Below are positions 1 to 7,246 of a stretch of DNA of 10,576 bases, one piece after another. Source of the DNA: an uncultured Cocleimonas sp. (GTDB lineage: Bacteria; Pseudomonadota; Gammaproteobacteria; Thiotrichales; Thiotrichaceae). Numbering within the stretch: the first letter of the stretch is position 1; the number at the start of each line of letters is the position of its first letter. Under the pieces are notes generated by a model. It worked only from the letters and a program-made list of their open reading frames with translations, did not search any database and was not told the DNA's origin. The stretch spans positions 1 to 10,576 of the forward strand of contig CALJIH010000030.1 in the NCBI GenBank assembly GCA_937974135.1, written 5' to 3'. A program made the position numbers and the translations under genes.

Positions 1-12
1 TTTTGAATGATA

Positions 13-39
13 TTACGTTTTTGTTGTTTAAAAACGTAA
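13..39. repeat. Perfect 10-bp inverted repeat (hairpin or operator) upstream of cysI
   Basis: The arms TTACGTTTTT (13-22) and AAAAACGTAA (30-39) are exact reverse complements around a 7-base spacer. The stem is AT-rich and is followed by TATAATTTTT. It could be a weak intrinsic terminator of a gene left of the window. It could also be a regulator-binding dyad, because it immediately precedes and overlaps the candidate cysI promoter. The sequence alone does not decide between these. Confidence 0.5.
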
Positions 40-46
40 ATATAAT
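18..46 (+). promoter_or_regulatory. Candidate sigma-70 promoter for cysI
   Basis: A perfect -10 hexamer TATAAT lies at 41-46. A poor -35 candidate (TTTTTG, 18-23) lies 17 bases upstream. The site is about 80 bases before the cysI start codon and is covered on its upstream side by the 13-39 inverted repeat, so a protein bound there could block or modulate transcription. In such AT-rich DNA a chance TATAAT is common, and the weak -35 keeps this tentative. Confidence 0.3.
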
Positions 47-81
47 TTTTGCAGAGCTAGGCGTTTATTACTAATGCTTTG

Positions 82-102
82 AAAGTGGGTGGGTGTCTTT
101 TT
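82..102 (+). repeat. G-rich interspersed repeat, copy C (upstream of cysI)
   Basis: The core reads AAAG, then TGGGTGGGTGT, then CTTTTT on the plus strand. It is one of three related elements in the window (others at 6169-6193 and 9148-9168, both on the minus strand). The A-rich and T-rich ends can pair into a short hairpin with a G-rich loop. It ends 24 bases before the cysI ATG, so it probably lies in the cysI leader. The flanks are less similar to the other two copies than those copies are to each other. Confidence 0.55.
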
Positions 103-126
103 AATCAATGAAGTAATAGAAAAACC

Positions 127-1896
127 ATGAGCAATACACCAATAAAGCCGTTACCAAAAAAACACACAGGCGAACTCATCGCAGGTAGCAGTGAAGTCGA
201 ATTAGCCAAAGACAAAAGTAATTACCTACGCGGTACTATAGAAGAAACCTTCGAAGATCGAATCACCTCTGCAATACCAGATGATGATACTTACATCCTA
301 AAATTTCATGGTACCTATCAACAAGACGATCGCGATGTTAGGGATATTCGTCGCGAGAAAAAACTCGAACCCGCCTATTCTTTCATGACTCGAATGCGCG
401 TTCCTGGTGGTCAGTTGAGCGCGAAACAATGGGTAGCTTCGGATGATATCGCTACTCAATACGGCAATGGAACGATGAAGCTCAGTACGCGTCAGGCGGT
501 ACAATTTCATGGTTTTATCAAATACGATTTGAAAAAGGCGATTCAAGCAATGGATAAAGCCTTACTGGATAGCATCGGTGGTTGTGGTGATGTTAACCGT
601 AACGTGATGTGTGACCCAGATCCGAGTAATGCCATAGTTCATGCACAAGTTTTCCCATGGGCGAAAAAAATTAGCGAGCACTTATTACCCAAGTCTCGGG
701 CATATCACGAAATTTGGTTAGATGAAGGAAAAGGCAAAGGTAAAAAACGTGTCGATTCTGCGGCAGAGCAAGATGAAGCTTTTTCTGAGCCCATGTACGG
801 CAAACTTTATCTACCTAAAAAATTCAAAATCGGCATTGCTATTCCCCCAAAAAACGATATGGATGTTTACATCAATGACATCGCAATCGTTGCCATAATC
901 AAAGATGAAAAACTCCAAGGATTCAATGTCGGTGTGGGTGGCGGTTTAGCAATGACTTTTGGCAGAGAGGATACCTACCCACGATTAGCATCGGATGTAG
1001 GTTTTGTCGAACCAGAAAAAATACTTGATGTATGTAGAGTTGTTTTAGAAATCCAACGCGATTACGGTGATCGTACAGATCGCAAGCAAGGGCGCCTAAA
1101 ATATACAGTTGATCGAATGGGCGAAGACAACTTCAAAGCCATGATGGAGGAACGCTTAGGATATACCATAGAGCCCACAAAACCCGTTGAATTTAAAACC
1201 TCTGCGGACACATTCGGCTGGCAACAAGCTTCCGATAAAAAATGGCTAGCAACGCTATTTGTCGAACACGGCCGCGTGGTTGATACTGAAACGTCCCTCT
1301 TGAAAACCGCTTTAAGAGAAATAGCAGAGCTCGACGTATGTGATTTCAGACTCACAGGTAATCAGCATTTGATGTTGTTAAACGTCAGCAGTGGCAATAA
1401 AAAGAAAATTGACGCTGTTCTAAAAAAGTATAATTTATCCGTAGATGCTAACGAGCTCAGTGGAATGCGTCGTAACGCCATCGCCTGTGTTGCATTAAAC
1501 ACTTGTCCATTGGCTATGGCAGAAGCAGAGCGTTATTTACCCACATTAATCTCTAAAATTGACCCTATCTTAGAGAAAAATGGTTTGTTTAAAGACGAAA
1601 TCAAAACACGCATGACAGGCTGTCCTAATGGTTGTGGGCGATCGGTTATGGGCGAAATAGGCTTTGTTGGAAAATCCCTAGGTAAATACAATATGTATCT
1701 AGGATCAAGCCATCAAAGTGACCGATTATCGAAACTCTACAAAGAAAATCTAGATGAGAAAGCCATTTTAGCTGAGTTGGAGTTATTACTCGCAGATTAT
1801 GCTAAAAATCGAAATAAAGATGAAAAATTTGGTGATTTTGTGATTCGTGCAGAGTATGTGAAAAAGACCATAATAGGCTTGGATTTTCACGAATAG
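127..1896 (+). CDS. cysI: Assimilatory sulfite reductase hemoprotein (beta) subunit, CysI type
   Basis: This enzyme catalyses the six-electron reduction of sulfite to sulfide in cytoplasmic cysteine biosynthesis, using coupled siroheme and [4Fe-4S] centres. At 589 residues it is slightly longer than E. coli CysI (570). The cluster/siroheme cysteines are all present as C-X5-C (C454, C460) and C-X3-C (C499, C503). By motif alignment the siroheme/sulfite-binding basic residues are also kept: R91 in RVPGG, R158 in DVNRNVMC, and K232 and K234 in PKKFKIG. The signature CPNGCGRSVMGEIGFVGK is clear. A Gly/Lys-rich loop near residues 200-210 accounts for part of the extra length. The ATG has no strong ribosome-binding site, but an in-frame stop lies just upstream and the N-terminal SNYLRGTI motif fits this start. 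The electron-donating partner (CysJ flavoprotein or a ferredoxin system) is not in the window, so the donor is unknown. It probably forms a single-gene unit here, since the next gene is a regulator 135 bases away. Confidence 0.93.
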   Translation: MSNTPIKPLPKKHTGELIAGSSEVELAKDKSNYLRGTIEETFEDRITSAIPDDDTYILKFHGTYQQDDRDVRDIRREKKLEPAYSFMTRMRVPGGQLSAKQWVASDDIATQYGNGTMKLSTRQAVQFHGFIKYDLKKAIQAMDKALLDSIGGCGDVNRNVMCDPDPSNAIVHAQVFPWAKKISEHLLPKSRAYHEIWLDEGKGKGKKRVDSAAEQDEAFSEPMYGKLYLPKKFKIGIAIPPKNDMDVYINDIAIVAIIKDEKLQGFNVGVGGGLAMTFGREDTYPRLASDVGFVEPEKILDVCRVVLEIQRDYGDRTDRKQGRLKYTVDRMGEDNFKAMMEERLGYTIEPTKPVEFKTSADTFGWQQASDKKWLATLFVEHGRVVDTETSLLKTALREIAELDVCDFRLTGNQHLMLLNVSSGNKKKIDAVLKKYNLSVDANELSGMRRNAIACVALNTCPLAMAEAERYLPTLISKIDPILEKNGLFKDEIKTRMTGCPNGCGRSVMGEIGFVGKSLGKYNMYLGSSHQSDRLSKLYKENLDEKAILAELELLLADYAKNRNKDEKFGDFVIRAEYVKKTIIGLDFHE

Positions 1897-1968
1897 ATAT
1901 CTATCCAGCGAAAATTAAACGTTTATTCACTTTTTAAATAAGTAAGTATAAGTAAAAATTAATTATCA

Positions 1969-1978
1969 AATGATCATT
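1969..1978. repeat. 10-bp palindrome upstream of the regulator gene
   Basis: AATGATCATT is a perfect palindrome 53 bases before the regulator start codon, within the AT-rich 1897-2031 gap. It could be an operator. Palindromes of this length also arise by chance in AT-rich DNA. I see no convincing -35/-10 pair and no hairpin terminator for cysI in this gap. Confidence 0.2.
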
Positions 1979-2031
1979 CCATATTAAAATAATCTACTAT
2001 TAAAGTCAGTATTATTGCTTTCAACGAAATA

Positions 2032-3027
2032 ATGATAAAAACGCAAAATTTAGATATTGGTCTAGTAAAAAAAAATGCACAGCACAAAGTTGGCTTTTAT
2101 ATTGCGGAATCATTTAACTCTTTGCCAATGGTGGCAGCGTTAGAACCACTTCGTATTGCCAATAGAGTATCAAAAAAGAGATTATTTCAATGGTCTTTTA
2201 TTACAGATAATGGAAAAGCCGTTAAAGCATCTAATGATATTCTTCATCAAGCAGATTTTTCTATAGAGTCGTCACCAGAGATAGACATCCTAGTTGTTGC
2301 GGGTCCATTTTTTATTAACGACATCAAAAGTGATCATTTAATAGACTGGATACAAAGGCAGCATAAAACATCAACCACTATTATTGGGCTTGAATCAGGG
2401 TGCCATACTTTAGCTTTGGCAGGTCTTCTGGAAGATAAAAAATGTACCACACACTGGGAACATCGTGAAGAATACAAAAATTATTGGCCTGAACACGACG
2501 TCTCAAACGATATCTATGAAATGGAAGATAATATTTTTACCTGTTCAGGAGGCGCAGCACCTTTAGATATGATGCTCTATTTAATAGAGCAAATTTATGA
2601 GCATGAATTAGCGGCATCTGTGGCAGATTGTATGATTCACCCTCACATTAGAAATTCGGGTGAGCCACAGAAAATGGATATTCAGTATAGGGTAGGTATT
2701 AACCACCCTATCGTGCTCGAATGCATTCAACTCATTGAATCGAATATTGAACAACCACTTACCCCGGATGAGCTGGCTAATTTATTTGGCATATCGAAAC
2801 GTCAACTTGAAAGGCTTTTTTTACGATATTTAAAAACAAGTCCAGCCAGATATTATTTAACCTTACGTTTAGAAAAAGGCCGCATGCTATTAGAAGATAG
2901 CAACATGTTAATTACAGAAATTGCCAAAGCGACTGGATTTCGTTCCGTTGCACATTTCAGCACTCGTTATCATTCAAGTTATGGCATAACCCCCAAAGAT
3001 GCTAGAGCCTATGCAATGGCAAATTAA
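2032..3027 (+). CDS. GlxA/GbdR-like transcriptional regulator (DJ-1/PfpI domain + AraC HTH)
   Basis: This is a 331-residue cytoplasmic transcription factor of the AraC family with an N-terminal type-1 glutamine-amidotransferase-like (DJ-1/PfpI) domain, about residues 17-200. A C-terminal AraC/XylS DNA-binding domain follows at about 222-331. The first helix-turn-helix begins near L243 (LTPDELANLFGISKRQLERL). The second lies around residues 294-322 (ITEIAKATGFRSVAHFSTRY), ending in the family GITPKDAR motif. In the sensor domain the nucleophile-elbow position reads GLESGC (E121, S122, G123, C124) instead of a catalytic Cys, so the domain probably binds a ligand rather than acting as an enzyme. 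THWE (140-143) is the usual conserved block. GbdR and CdhR of Pseudomonas, which respond to glycine betaine or carnitine, share this architecture. The convergent BCCT transporter next door supports a quaternary-amine role, but that is inference. The ATG has only a poor ribosome-binding site; the next in-frame ATG is too far in. Confidence 0.85.
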   Translation: MIKTQNLDIGLVKKNAQHKVGFYIAESFNSLPMVAALEPLRIANRVSKKRLFQWSFITDNGKAVKASNDILHQADFSIESSPEIDILVVAGPFFINDIKSDHLIDWIQRQHKTSTTIIGLESGCHTLALAGLLEDKKCTTHWEHREEYKNYWPEHDVSNDIYEMEDNIFTCSGGAAPLDMMLYLIEQIYEHELAASVADCMIHPHIRNSGEPQKMDIQYRVGINHPIVLECIQLIESNIEQPLTPDELANLFGISKRQLERLFLRYLKTSPARYYLTLRLEKGRMLLEDSNMLITEIAKATGFRSVAHFSTRYHSSYGITPKDARAYAMAN

Positions 3028-3064
3028 AGAACGATCTTAAAACAAGCGAACAAGCAAATAAAAA

Positions 3065-3088
3065 AGCCGATAGTAAAAACTATCGGCT
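3065..3088 (-). terminator. Intrinsic terminator of the BCCT transporter gene
   Basis: A perfect 10-bp stem (AGCCGATAGT / ACTATCGGCT) closes a 4-base loop. Read on the minus strand it is followed by TTTTTTATTTG, the classic U-tract. It sits about 50 bases past the transporter stop codon. On the plus strand no T-run follows, so it should mainly terminate the minus-strand gene, although it also lies just after the regulator stop and may shield both. A weaker 6-bp hairpin (ACTCTT at 3092-3097 with AAGAGT at 3107-3112) lies between it and the transporter stop. Confidence 0.85.
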
Positions 3089-3140
3089 AAAACTCTTAAG
3101 GTTCTCAAGAGTATAAGGAAAGAATATTTTTATACTTTAC

Positions 3141-4823
3141 TTACTCATTACTAGCAGTTGTAGGAATACCAGCTGCTTCGCGTTTACCATCCATATAGAT
3201 CGCTTTAATCAAAGCAAAACATTGCAGCACCATTACCAAGGAGAAAGGTAAGGCTCCGATCACCATCGCGGTTTGAATAGCTTTGAGTCCTCCAACTAAC
3301 AGTAAAGCAGCTACAACTGCGCCTAATGCGAAACCCCAGAAGACAATATGTGGTCGCGCTTTAGGGCCTTCGTCACCAGCAGCGTTGATAGTATTAACAA
3401 TCAATACAGCCGAGTCAGCTGTTGTCACAAGATACGTCATTAGCAAGATAACAATCATCATAGACATTGCCCATGAAAGCGTCTCAGATATTGGAGCTAA
3501 CATAAAGTTAGTCATGGCGAAAATCTTATCACCATCAGGTGCAGCAAAGATCACACCATCCTTAACATTTTCGATATTACCAGCTGCTTGCTCCGCCATG
3601 GTTAAATCTATGGCTGTACCACCTGCCCAAGTGAACCAAATAAAGCACATCAAAGAAGGCACTATCATTGCGCCTAAAACGAATTCACGGATTGTACGGC
3701 CTTTAGAAATACGCGCTAAGAATAAACCTACGAATGGAGCAAACGCGATCCACCAAGCCCAGTAGAATACAGACCAACCACCTTGCCATCCTTCAAGCTT
3801 AGAAGCGACACTGCCTTCAACTCCATCACCTTTCCATACTTCAATACTCATTTGTGGAAGCGCGATTAAGTAATCCCAAACACCTAAAACTAGTGCTTTT
3901 AAACCAAAGAAAGTAGAACCAAAGATCAAGAAGAAGGTTAGTAAGGCAATACTTAACCCCATATTTAGATTAGATAACCATTTGATACCTTTACCAACAC
4001 CAGATAATGCAGACAATGTAGAAGCAAACATGATGATACATATTGCGACAATAATTCCTGTGGTATTTGCCGTACCTGCTTCATTGGTTAAGCCACCAAT
4101 ACCTATTCGTGTCAGCCCGGATACAAACTGTTCAACACCAAAACCGAGTGTTTGTGCAACACCTAAGATAGTTGCAACAACCGCAACGATATCAATAATA
4201 TTACCTGCACCACCCGAAAGTTTATTACCAAAGATTGGAGTCAACGATGAACGCATGGTCAAAGGTAAAGAACGTCTATAGCTAAAGAATGCCAGCGCTA
4301 AACCTGCGATTGCGTAACATGCCCAAGCACCTAAGCCCCAATGCAAGAAAGACCACTTATAGGCCATTCTAATATTATCCGCAGTTCCACCGGTTGTAAG
4401 CCCTTGAATTACCTCAGGATTATTGTTGAAATGATAAACTGGCTCAGCGACAGCCCATGTCAACATTCCTACACCGATACCCGCACCAAACATCATGGAG
4501 AACCATGAAAAATTGGAGAATTCTGGCCGATCACCTGGGAGACCTAAGTTTAATTTACCTGCAGAGGGCCAAATCGCTAAAATAATACATATGATAACGA
4601 AAAGAGTAACCGTCCATATGTACCAAGCACCGAACGATGACAAGATAAATTTATTAATTCCGTTTAATACTTTGCCTGATTGTTCTGGGAAAGCTACCGC
4701 CCAGATAACTAAACCTAAGATAATAAGTTTAGAAACGATTGTGACTATTTTACTGAAACCTTTATAAAAGCCTTCATTGGCTGTTTCAATGGGTAAGTCT
4801 GTTATTGCGGGTTTTAATGACAT
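3141..4823 (-). CDS. BCCT-family betaine/carnitine/choline transporter
   Basis: This is a 560-residue inner-membrane secondary transporter with about 12 hydrophobic segments between residues 30 and 543. Family hallmarks are present: the glycine-rich unwound helix GAGIGVG (113-119), the aromatic box LHWGLGAWACY (W162, W167, Y170), the BCCT signature FYWAWW (W355, W357, W358) followed by FAPFVG, and TTADS at 467-471. The aromatic residues form the cage that binds trimethylammonium groups in BetP. The TTADS region corresponds to BetP sodium-site residues, so sodium coupling is plausible but not proven. Glycine betaine, carnitine, choline or a related compound is likely; sequence does not choose. 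The C-terminal tail after the last helix is short (about 17 residues), unlike the long osmosensing tail of BetP, which favours nutrient uptake over osmotic gating. The ATG has a strong AAAGGAGA site 5 bases upstream. It is convergent with the GbdR-like regulator and separated from it by a terminator. Confidence 0.92.
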   Translation of the reverse strand: MSLKPAITDLPIETANEGFYKGFSKIVTIVSKLIILGLVIWAVAFPEQSGKVLNGINKFILSSFGAWYIWTVTLFVIICIILAIWPSAGKLNLGLPGDRPEFSNFSWFSMMFGAGIGVGMLTWAVAEPVYHFNNNPEVIQGLTTGGTADNIRMAYKWSFLHWGLGAWACYAIAGLALAFFSYRRSLPLTMRSSLTPIFGNKLSGGAGNIIDIVAVVATILGVAQTLGFGVEQFVSGLTRIGIGGLTNEAGTANTTGIIVAICIIMFASTLSALSGVGKGIKWLSNLNMGLSIALLTFFLIFGSTFFGLKALVLGVWDYLIALPQMSIEVWKGDGVEGSVASKLEGWQGGWSVFYWAWWIAFAPFVGLFLARISKGRTIREFVLGAMIVPSLMCFIWFTWAGGTAIDLTMAEQAAGNIENVKDGVIFAAPDGDKIFAMTNFMLAPISETLSWAMSMMIVILLMTYLVTTADSAVLIVNTINAAGDEGPKARPHIVFWGFALGAVVAALLLVGGLKAIQTAMVIGALPFSLVMVLQCFALIKAIYMDGKREAAGIPTTASNE

Positions 4824-4828
4824 ATGGT

Positions 4829-4836
4829 TCTCCTTT
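4829..4836 (-). promoter_or_regulatory. Strong ribosome-binding site of the BCCT transporter
   Basis: Read on the minus strand this is AAAGGAGA, 5 bases before the ATG. It is the best Shine-Dalgarno match in the window, fixes the transporter start, and suggests high translation when the gene is transcribed. Confidence 0.8.
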
Positions 4837-5169
4837 GTTGTCTTCCTTTCTGTTTTTTTACTTTCTTCCTTACTTAAATATAGTATAGATATTTTGAAGA
4901 TTTAAATTTTATGTCATATTATTTCTGTCATAAATATACAAAACCATGTCGTTATTTTTAAAAATTGCGCGTTATTTGCTAAATAATTTAGTGTTTTATA
5001 TGACTTTTAAAGGCCCGTTTTAACAACTGAGGATAGACACTATAGATAGTGAATACTTGAATAAACAGGAAACTACTAGATACAAATACTATAAAAGAGT
5101 ATCAAACTGACGACTAAGTGGTTTTTGTTTTGACTCTTAATTCTGATATTAAATGCGATGATTCAAGGT
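4837..5169. other. Non-coding region between the BCCT transporter and kdsB
   Basis: I see no supported gene on either strand in this AT-rich stretch. It should contain the minus-strand transporter promoter. A possible -10 reads TATACT (plus-strand AGTATA, 4882-4887), but no good -35 is visible. An 8-base direct repeat CGTTATTT occurs at 4950-4957 and 4970-4977, exactly 20 bases apart. The second copy overlaps a small dyad (TTATTT/AAATAA, 4972-4986). Another dyad, CACTAT-AG-ATAGTG, lies at 5038-5051. No convincing hairpin with a T-run follows the kdsB stop, so where the lipid A operon ends is unclear. Confidence 0.5.
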
Positions 5170-5928
5170 TTATTTTTTTGCCAGTATATTTTCAATCGCG
5201 ATCAAATCTTCTTCGGTATCCACGCCATGCCCTGATACTTCGTTGGCAACAGCCACATGAATCCGAGCACCAGTCCACATTGCGCGAAGTTGCTCTAATT
5301 TTTCAAGATTTTCTATTTGGCAGGCTTCCATTTTGGCAAAGTTTTTTAAATATCCAGCGCGATACGCGTAAATACCAATATGTCGTTGTGCAAACTTATC
5401 AACAACAATCTCATGATCCCTTTGAAAAGGAATAGGAGCGCGACTAAAGTACATTGCCAGACCTTGTTGATCCGTCACAACTTTAACCACATTAGGATCA
5501 TTATATTCTGCTTCCGTATCAATCTTGGTTGATAATGTCGACATTGAAGCATTGGGGTTTTTTGCCAGATTTTCTGCCACTTGTTTTAGGCTTTCAATAG
5601 GTGTCAGTGGCTCATCACCTTGCAAATTAACAACGATGGTATCATCGGGCCATTGTTTGATTGTAACGACCTCTGCAAGACGATCACTACCCGTTTCATG
5701 ATCAGCTGATGTCATACATACATCTGCACCAAAACCTTGGCAAACGGATTGTATACGCTCGTCATCTGTTGCCACGATAATAGCTTTGAATCCAAGTTCT
5801 TCGGTTGCGGCTTGCGCACGTTCATAAACGTGCTGAATCATTGGTTTATCTGCAATCAAACGTAAAGGTTTACCGGGCAAGCGAGTCGATGCGTAACGCG
5901 CTGGGATAACTAAAACGGTATCTGACAT
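5170..5928 (-). CDS. kdsB: 3-deoxy-manno-octulosonate cytidylyltransferase (CMP-Kdo synthetase)
   Basis: KdsB activates Kdo with CTP to CMP-Kdo in the cytoplasm. This is the donor used by the Kdo transferase on lipid IVA. The 252 residues match the usual length (about 250). The nucleotide-binding start IPARYASTRLPGKPL (8-22) is essentially identical to the family motif. TDD (54-56), SDRLAEVV (81-88), NLQGDEPL (101-108), PNVVKVV (145-151), RHIGIYAYR (182-190), LEQLR (211-215) and VDTEEDL (236-242) are all in place. D105 and D237 match the magnesium-binding aspartates. It is the last gene of the minus-strand lipid A/Kdo cluster, 31 bases after ycaR, as in many gammaproteobacteria. The ribosome-binding site is weak (GAGA too far from the ATG), so it may rely partly on translation of the upstream gene. 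Confidence 0.95.
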   Translation of the reverse strand: MSDTVLVIPARYASTRLPGKPLRLIADKPMIQHVYERAQAATEELGFKAIIVATDDERIQSVCQGFGADVCMTSADHETGSDRLAEVVTIKQWPDDTIVVNLQGDEPLTPIESLKQVAENLAKNPNASMSTLSTKIDTEAEYNDPNVVKVVTDQQGLAMYFSRAPIPFQRDHEIVVDKFAQRHIGIYAYRAGYLKNFAKMEACQIENLEKLEQLRAMWTGARIHVAVANEVSGHGVDTEEDLIAIENILAKK

Positions 5929-5959
5929 TATGATTTATTCTCTATCTTTAATTGATGAG

Positions 5960-6142
5960 TTATCTTTCGCATTCTTCAGCAGTTAATATTCGTGCATCTT
6001 CTTCTAGCATCACTGGAATACCATCTTTAATGGGATAAGCCAAACGCGCTGATTTAGAGATCAATTCTTTATTTTTCTTATCGAAAATTAGTGGGCCTTT
6101 AGTCACTGGACAGACCAAAATATCTAGTAATTTTTTATCCAT
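5960..6142 (-). CDS. ycaR: Trm112/UPF0434-family small protein, YcaR-like
   Basis: This is a 60-residue cytoplasmic protein matching YcaR (UPF0434) end to end: MDKKLLDILVCPVTKGPL at the start and AYPIKDGIPVMLEEDAR at residues 35-51. The family folds like Trm112, a small zinc-ribbon partner of methyltransferases, but the bacterial role is not established. Only C11 of the zinc-type CPxC pair remains (CPVT). The second pair is also gone (ELISK, where E. coli YcaR has ELICK), so zinc binding is unlikely; many gammaproteobacterial homologues share this loss. It lies between lpxK and kdsB, its standard location. Its leader holds the G-rich repeat with ten consecutive G (coding strand) about 35-44 bases before the ATG. 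Confidence 0.9.
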   Translation of the reverse strand: MDKKLLDILVCPVTKGPLIFDKKNKELISKSARLAYPIKDGIPVMLEEDARILTAEECER

Positions 6143-6168
6143 CTGAGCAAAACTCTCTTTTAATGTTG

Positions 6169-6193
6169 AAAAGACACCCCCCCCCCACTTTTT
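6169..6193 (-). repeat. G-rich interspersed repeat, copy A, with a ten-base homopolymer
   Basis: The plus strand reads AAAAG, ACA, ten C (6177-6186), A, CTTTTT. Read on the minus strand, the direction of the operon, it is a G-rich loop flanked by pairing A- and T-rich arms. Similarity to copy B extends rightward as ACTTTT..GA.GTTTTTAA to about 6204, so the extended element touches the lpxK stop codon. It fills most of the 58-base lpxK-ycaR gap and ends 26 bases before the ycaR ATG. Confidence 0.6.
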
Positions 6194-6200
6194 GATGTTT

Positions 6201-7229
6201 TTAACCAGTATAGGAAGATTTAATTGTTTTTAATTTCGTTAACAACGCAATGTTAAATTCGTTAGGCAATCTTGCAGTCACTGGTAAGCACCAATATTGC
6301 TTGTCATTACCGATTAGTGATTTACATTTTACCGCATCTTTTTCGGTCATGATAACAATTGATGCTTCATCAAATGTTAAATCATTTTTCTCAAAAACAT
6401 AGTGATCAGGAAAGCTATTTTCGATAACTTTCAAACCTGCATCTTTCAAGCTTTTATAAAAACGTTGAGGATTCCCAATACCAGTTAGTGCTTGAACCGT
6501 CTGACCAGTCAACTTATCGAGTGATTTAGTTTCGAGTGTGGACAAGTTGTAGAGGGTTAGCCCCGACAAATTCATGGCGAAACAGTCATTTTCAAAACTA
6601 TTCCCCTGAGGATTTTCACCATTCACCACAATCAAATCACAATCATTTAAGCGTGCTTTATTTTCACGTAAAGGCCCTGCGGGTAAGCAATATCCATTAC
6701 CTAATTGACGTTTACCATCGATCACAGCTATCTGAATATCACGCGGTAATTTGTAATGTTGCATACCGTCGTCAGATACAATCACATCGCAATTATGTGC
6801 ATTAAGCAACCGTTCGATGGATGCCAAACGATTAGCACCCGCATACACAGGTACAGCAGTACTGCTCGCCATTAACACAGCCTCATCACCCACTAAATTA
6901 GGATCACTTTCTACAGTAACGGATTGTGGCCATGTTGTTGCTTTACCTCCGTAACCACGGGTGATAATTGCTGGTGAATAGCCAGCTTGTTGTAATAGTT
7001 TAATGATATGAATGGTAAGTGGTGTTTTTCCAGTACCGCCAACAGTAAGATTCCCCACAACAATCACAGGGCAAGCTAATTTAGTGTGGTTTTTACTTTG
7101 CGTTTTTCGCTGCAAGGTATTGATTGCTGAATACAAATAACTCAAGGGCATTAGTAAAAATCGCCCTCTTCCATCACCATACCAAACCGATTCTAACCAT
7201 TGTTGCAGTCGACTGGTGTTATTTGCCAT
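6201..7229 (-). CDS. lpxK: Tetraacyldisaccharide 4'-kinase
   Basis: LpxK transfers phosphate from ATP to the 4' position of the tetraacyl disaccharide-1-phosphate, giving lipid IVA, at the cytoplasmic face of the inner membrane. The 342 residues are close to E. coli LpxK (328). The order of motifs is right: an N-terminal membrane-associated helix (about 22-38), Walker A GGTGKT (64-69), TRGYGG (90-95), GDEA (114-117), the SDDGMQHY block (152-159) with the catalytic-type DDG, PAGPLRE (183-189), a GIGNP block in the second half and a late TEKDAVK motif. It starts 17 bases after the msbA stop with a modest GGTGA ribosome-binding site. This tight msbA-lpxK coupling is typical of gammaproteobacteria. 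Its stop codon overlaps the extended copy A repeat. Confidence 0.95.
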   Translation of the reverse strand: MANNTSRLQQWLESVWYGDGRGRFLLMPLSYLYSAINTLQRKTQSKNHTKLACPVIVVGNLTVGGTGKTPLTIHIIKLLQQAGYSPAIITRGYGGKATTWPQSVTVESDPNLVGDEAVLMASSTAVPVYAGANRLASIERLLNAHNCDVIVSDDGMQHYKLPRDIQIAVIDGKRQLGNGYCLPAGPLRENKARLNDCDLIVVNGENPQGNSFENDCFAMNLSGLTLYNLSTLETKSLDKLTGQTVQALTGIGNPQRFYKSLKDAGLKVIENSFPDHYVFEKNDLTFDEASIVIMTEKDAVKCKSLIGNDKQYWCLPVTARLPNEFNIALLTKLKTIKSSYTG

Positions 7230-7246
7230 GTAGAGTCACCAAGTAT

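Noticed and set aside
85..97. G-quadruplex in the G-rich repeat
   Set aside because: Copy C has only two GGG runs and copy B a single run of six G, so a standard four-run quadruplex is not formed. Copy A has ten G in one block, which is not a clear quadruplex either.
298..546. Minus-strand ORF inside cysI
   Set aside because: It lies wholly within the clear cysI gene, has no recognisable motif and no ribosome-binding context; it is a frame shadow.
1062..1355. Minus-strand ORF of 97 codons inside cysI
   Set aside because: It is antisense to the conserved sulfite reductase reading frame, with low-complexity composition and no family resemblance.
3065..3088. The same hairpin as a strong plus-strand terminator for the regulator
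   Set aside because: After the stem the plus strand reads AAAACTCTTAAG with no T-run; the T-run is only on the minus-strand side.
3283..4767. Three plus-strand ORFs antisense to the BCCT transporter
   Set aside because: They mirror transmembrane codons of the transporter, are Pro/Ile/Thr-rich and show no domain.
5118..5435. Plus-strand ORF of 105 codons overlapping kdsB
   Set aside because: Most of it is antisense to conserved KdsB residues, and it has no plausible start signal.
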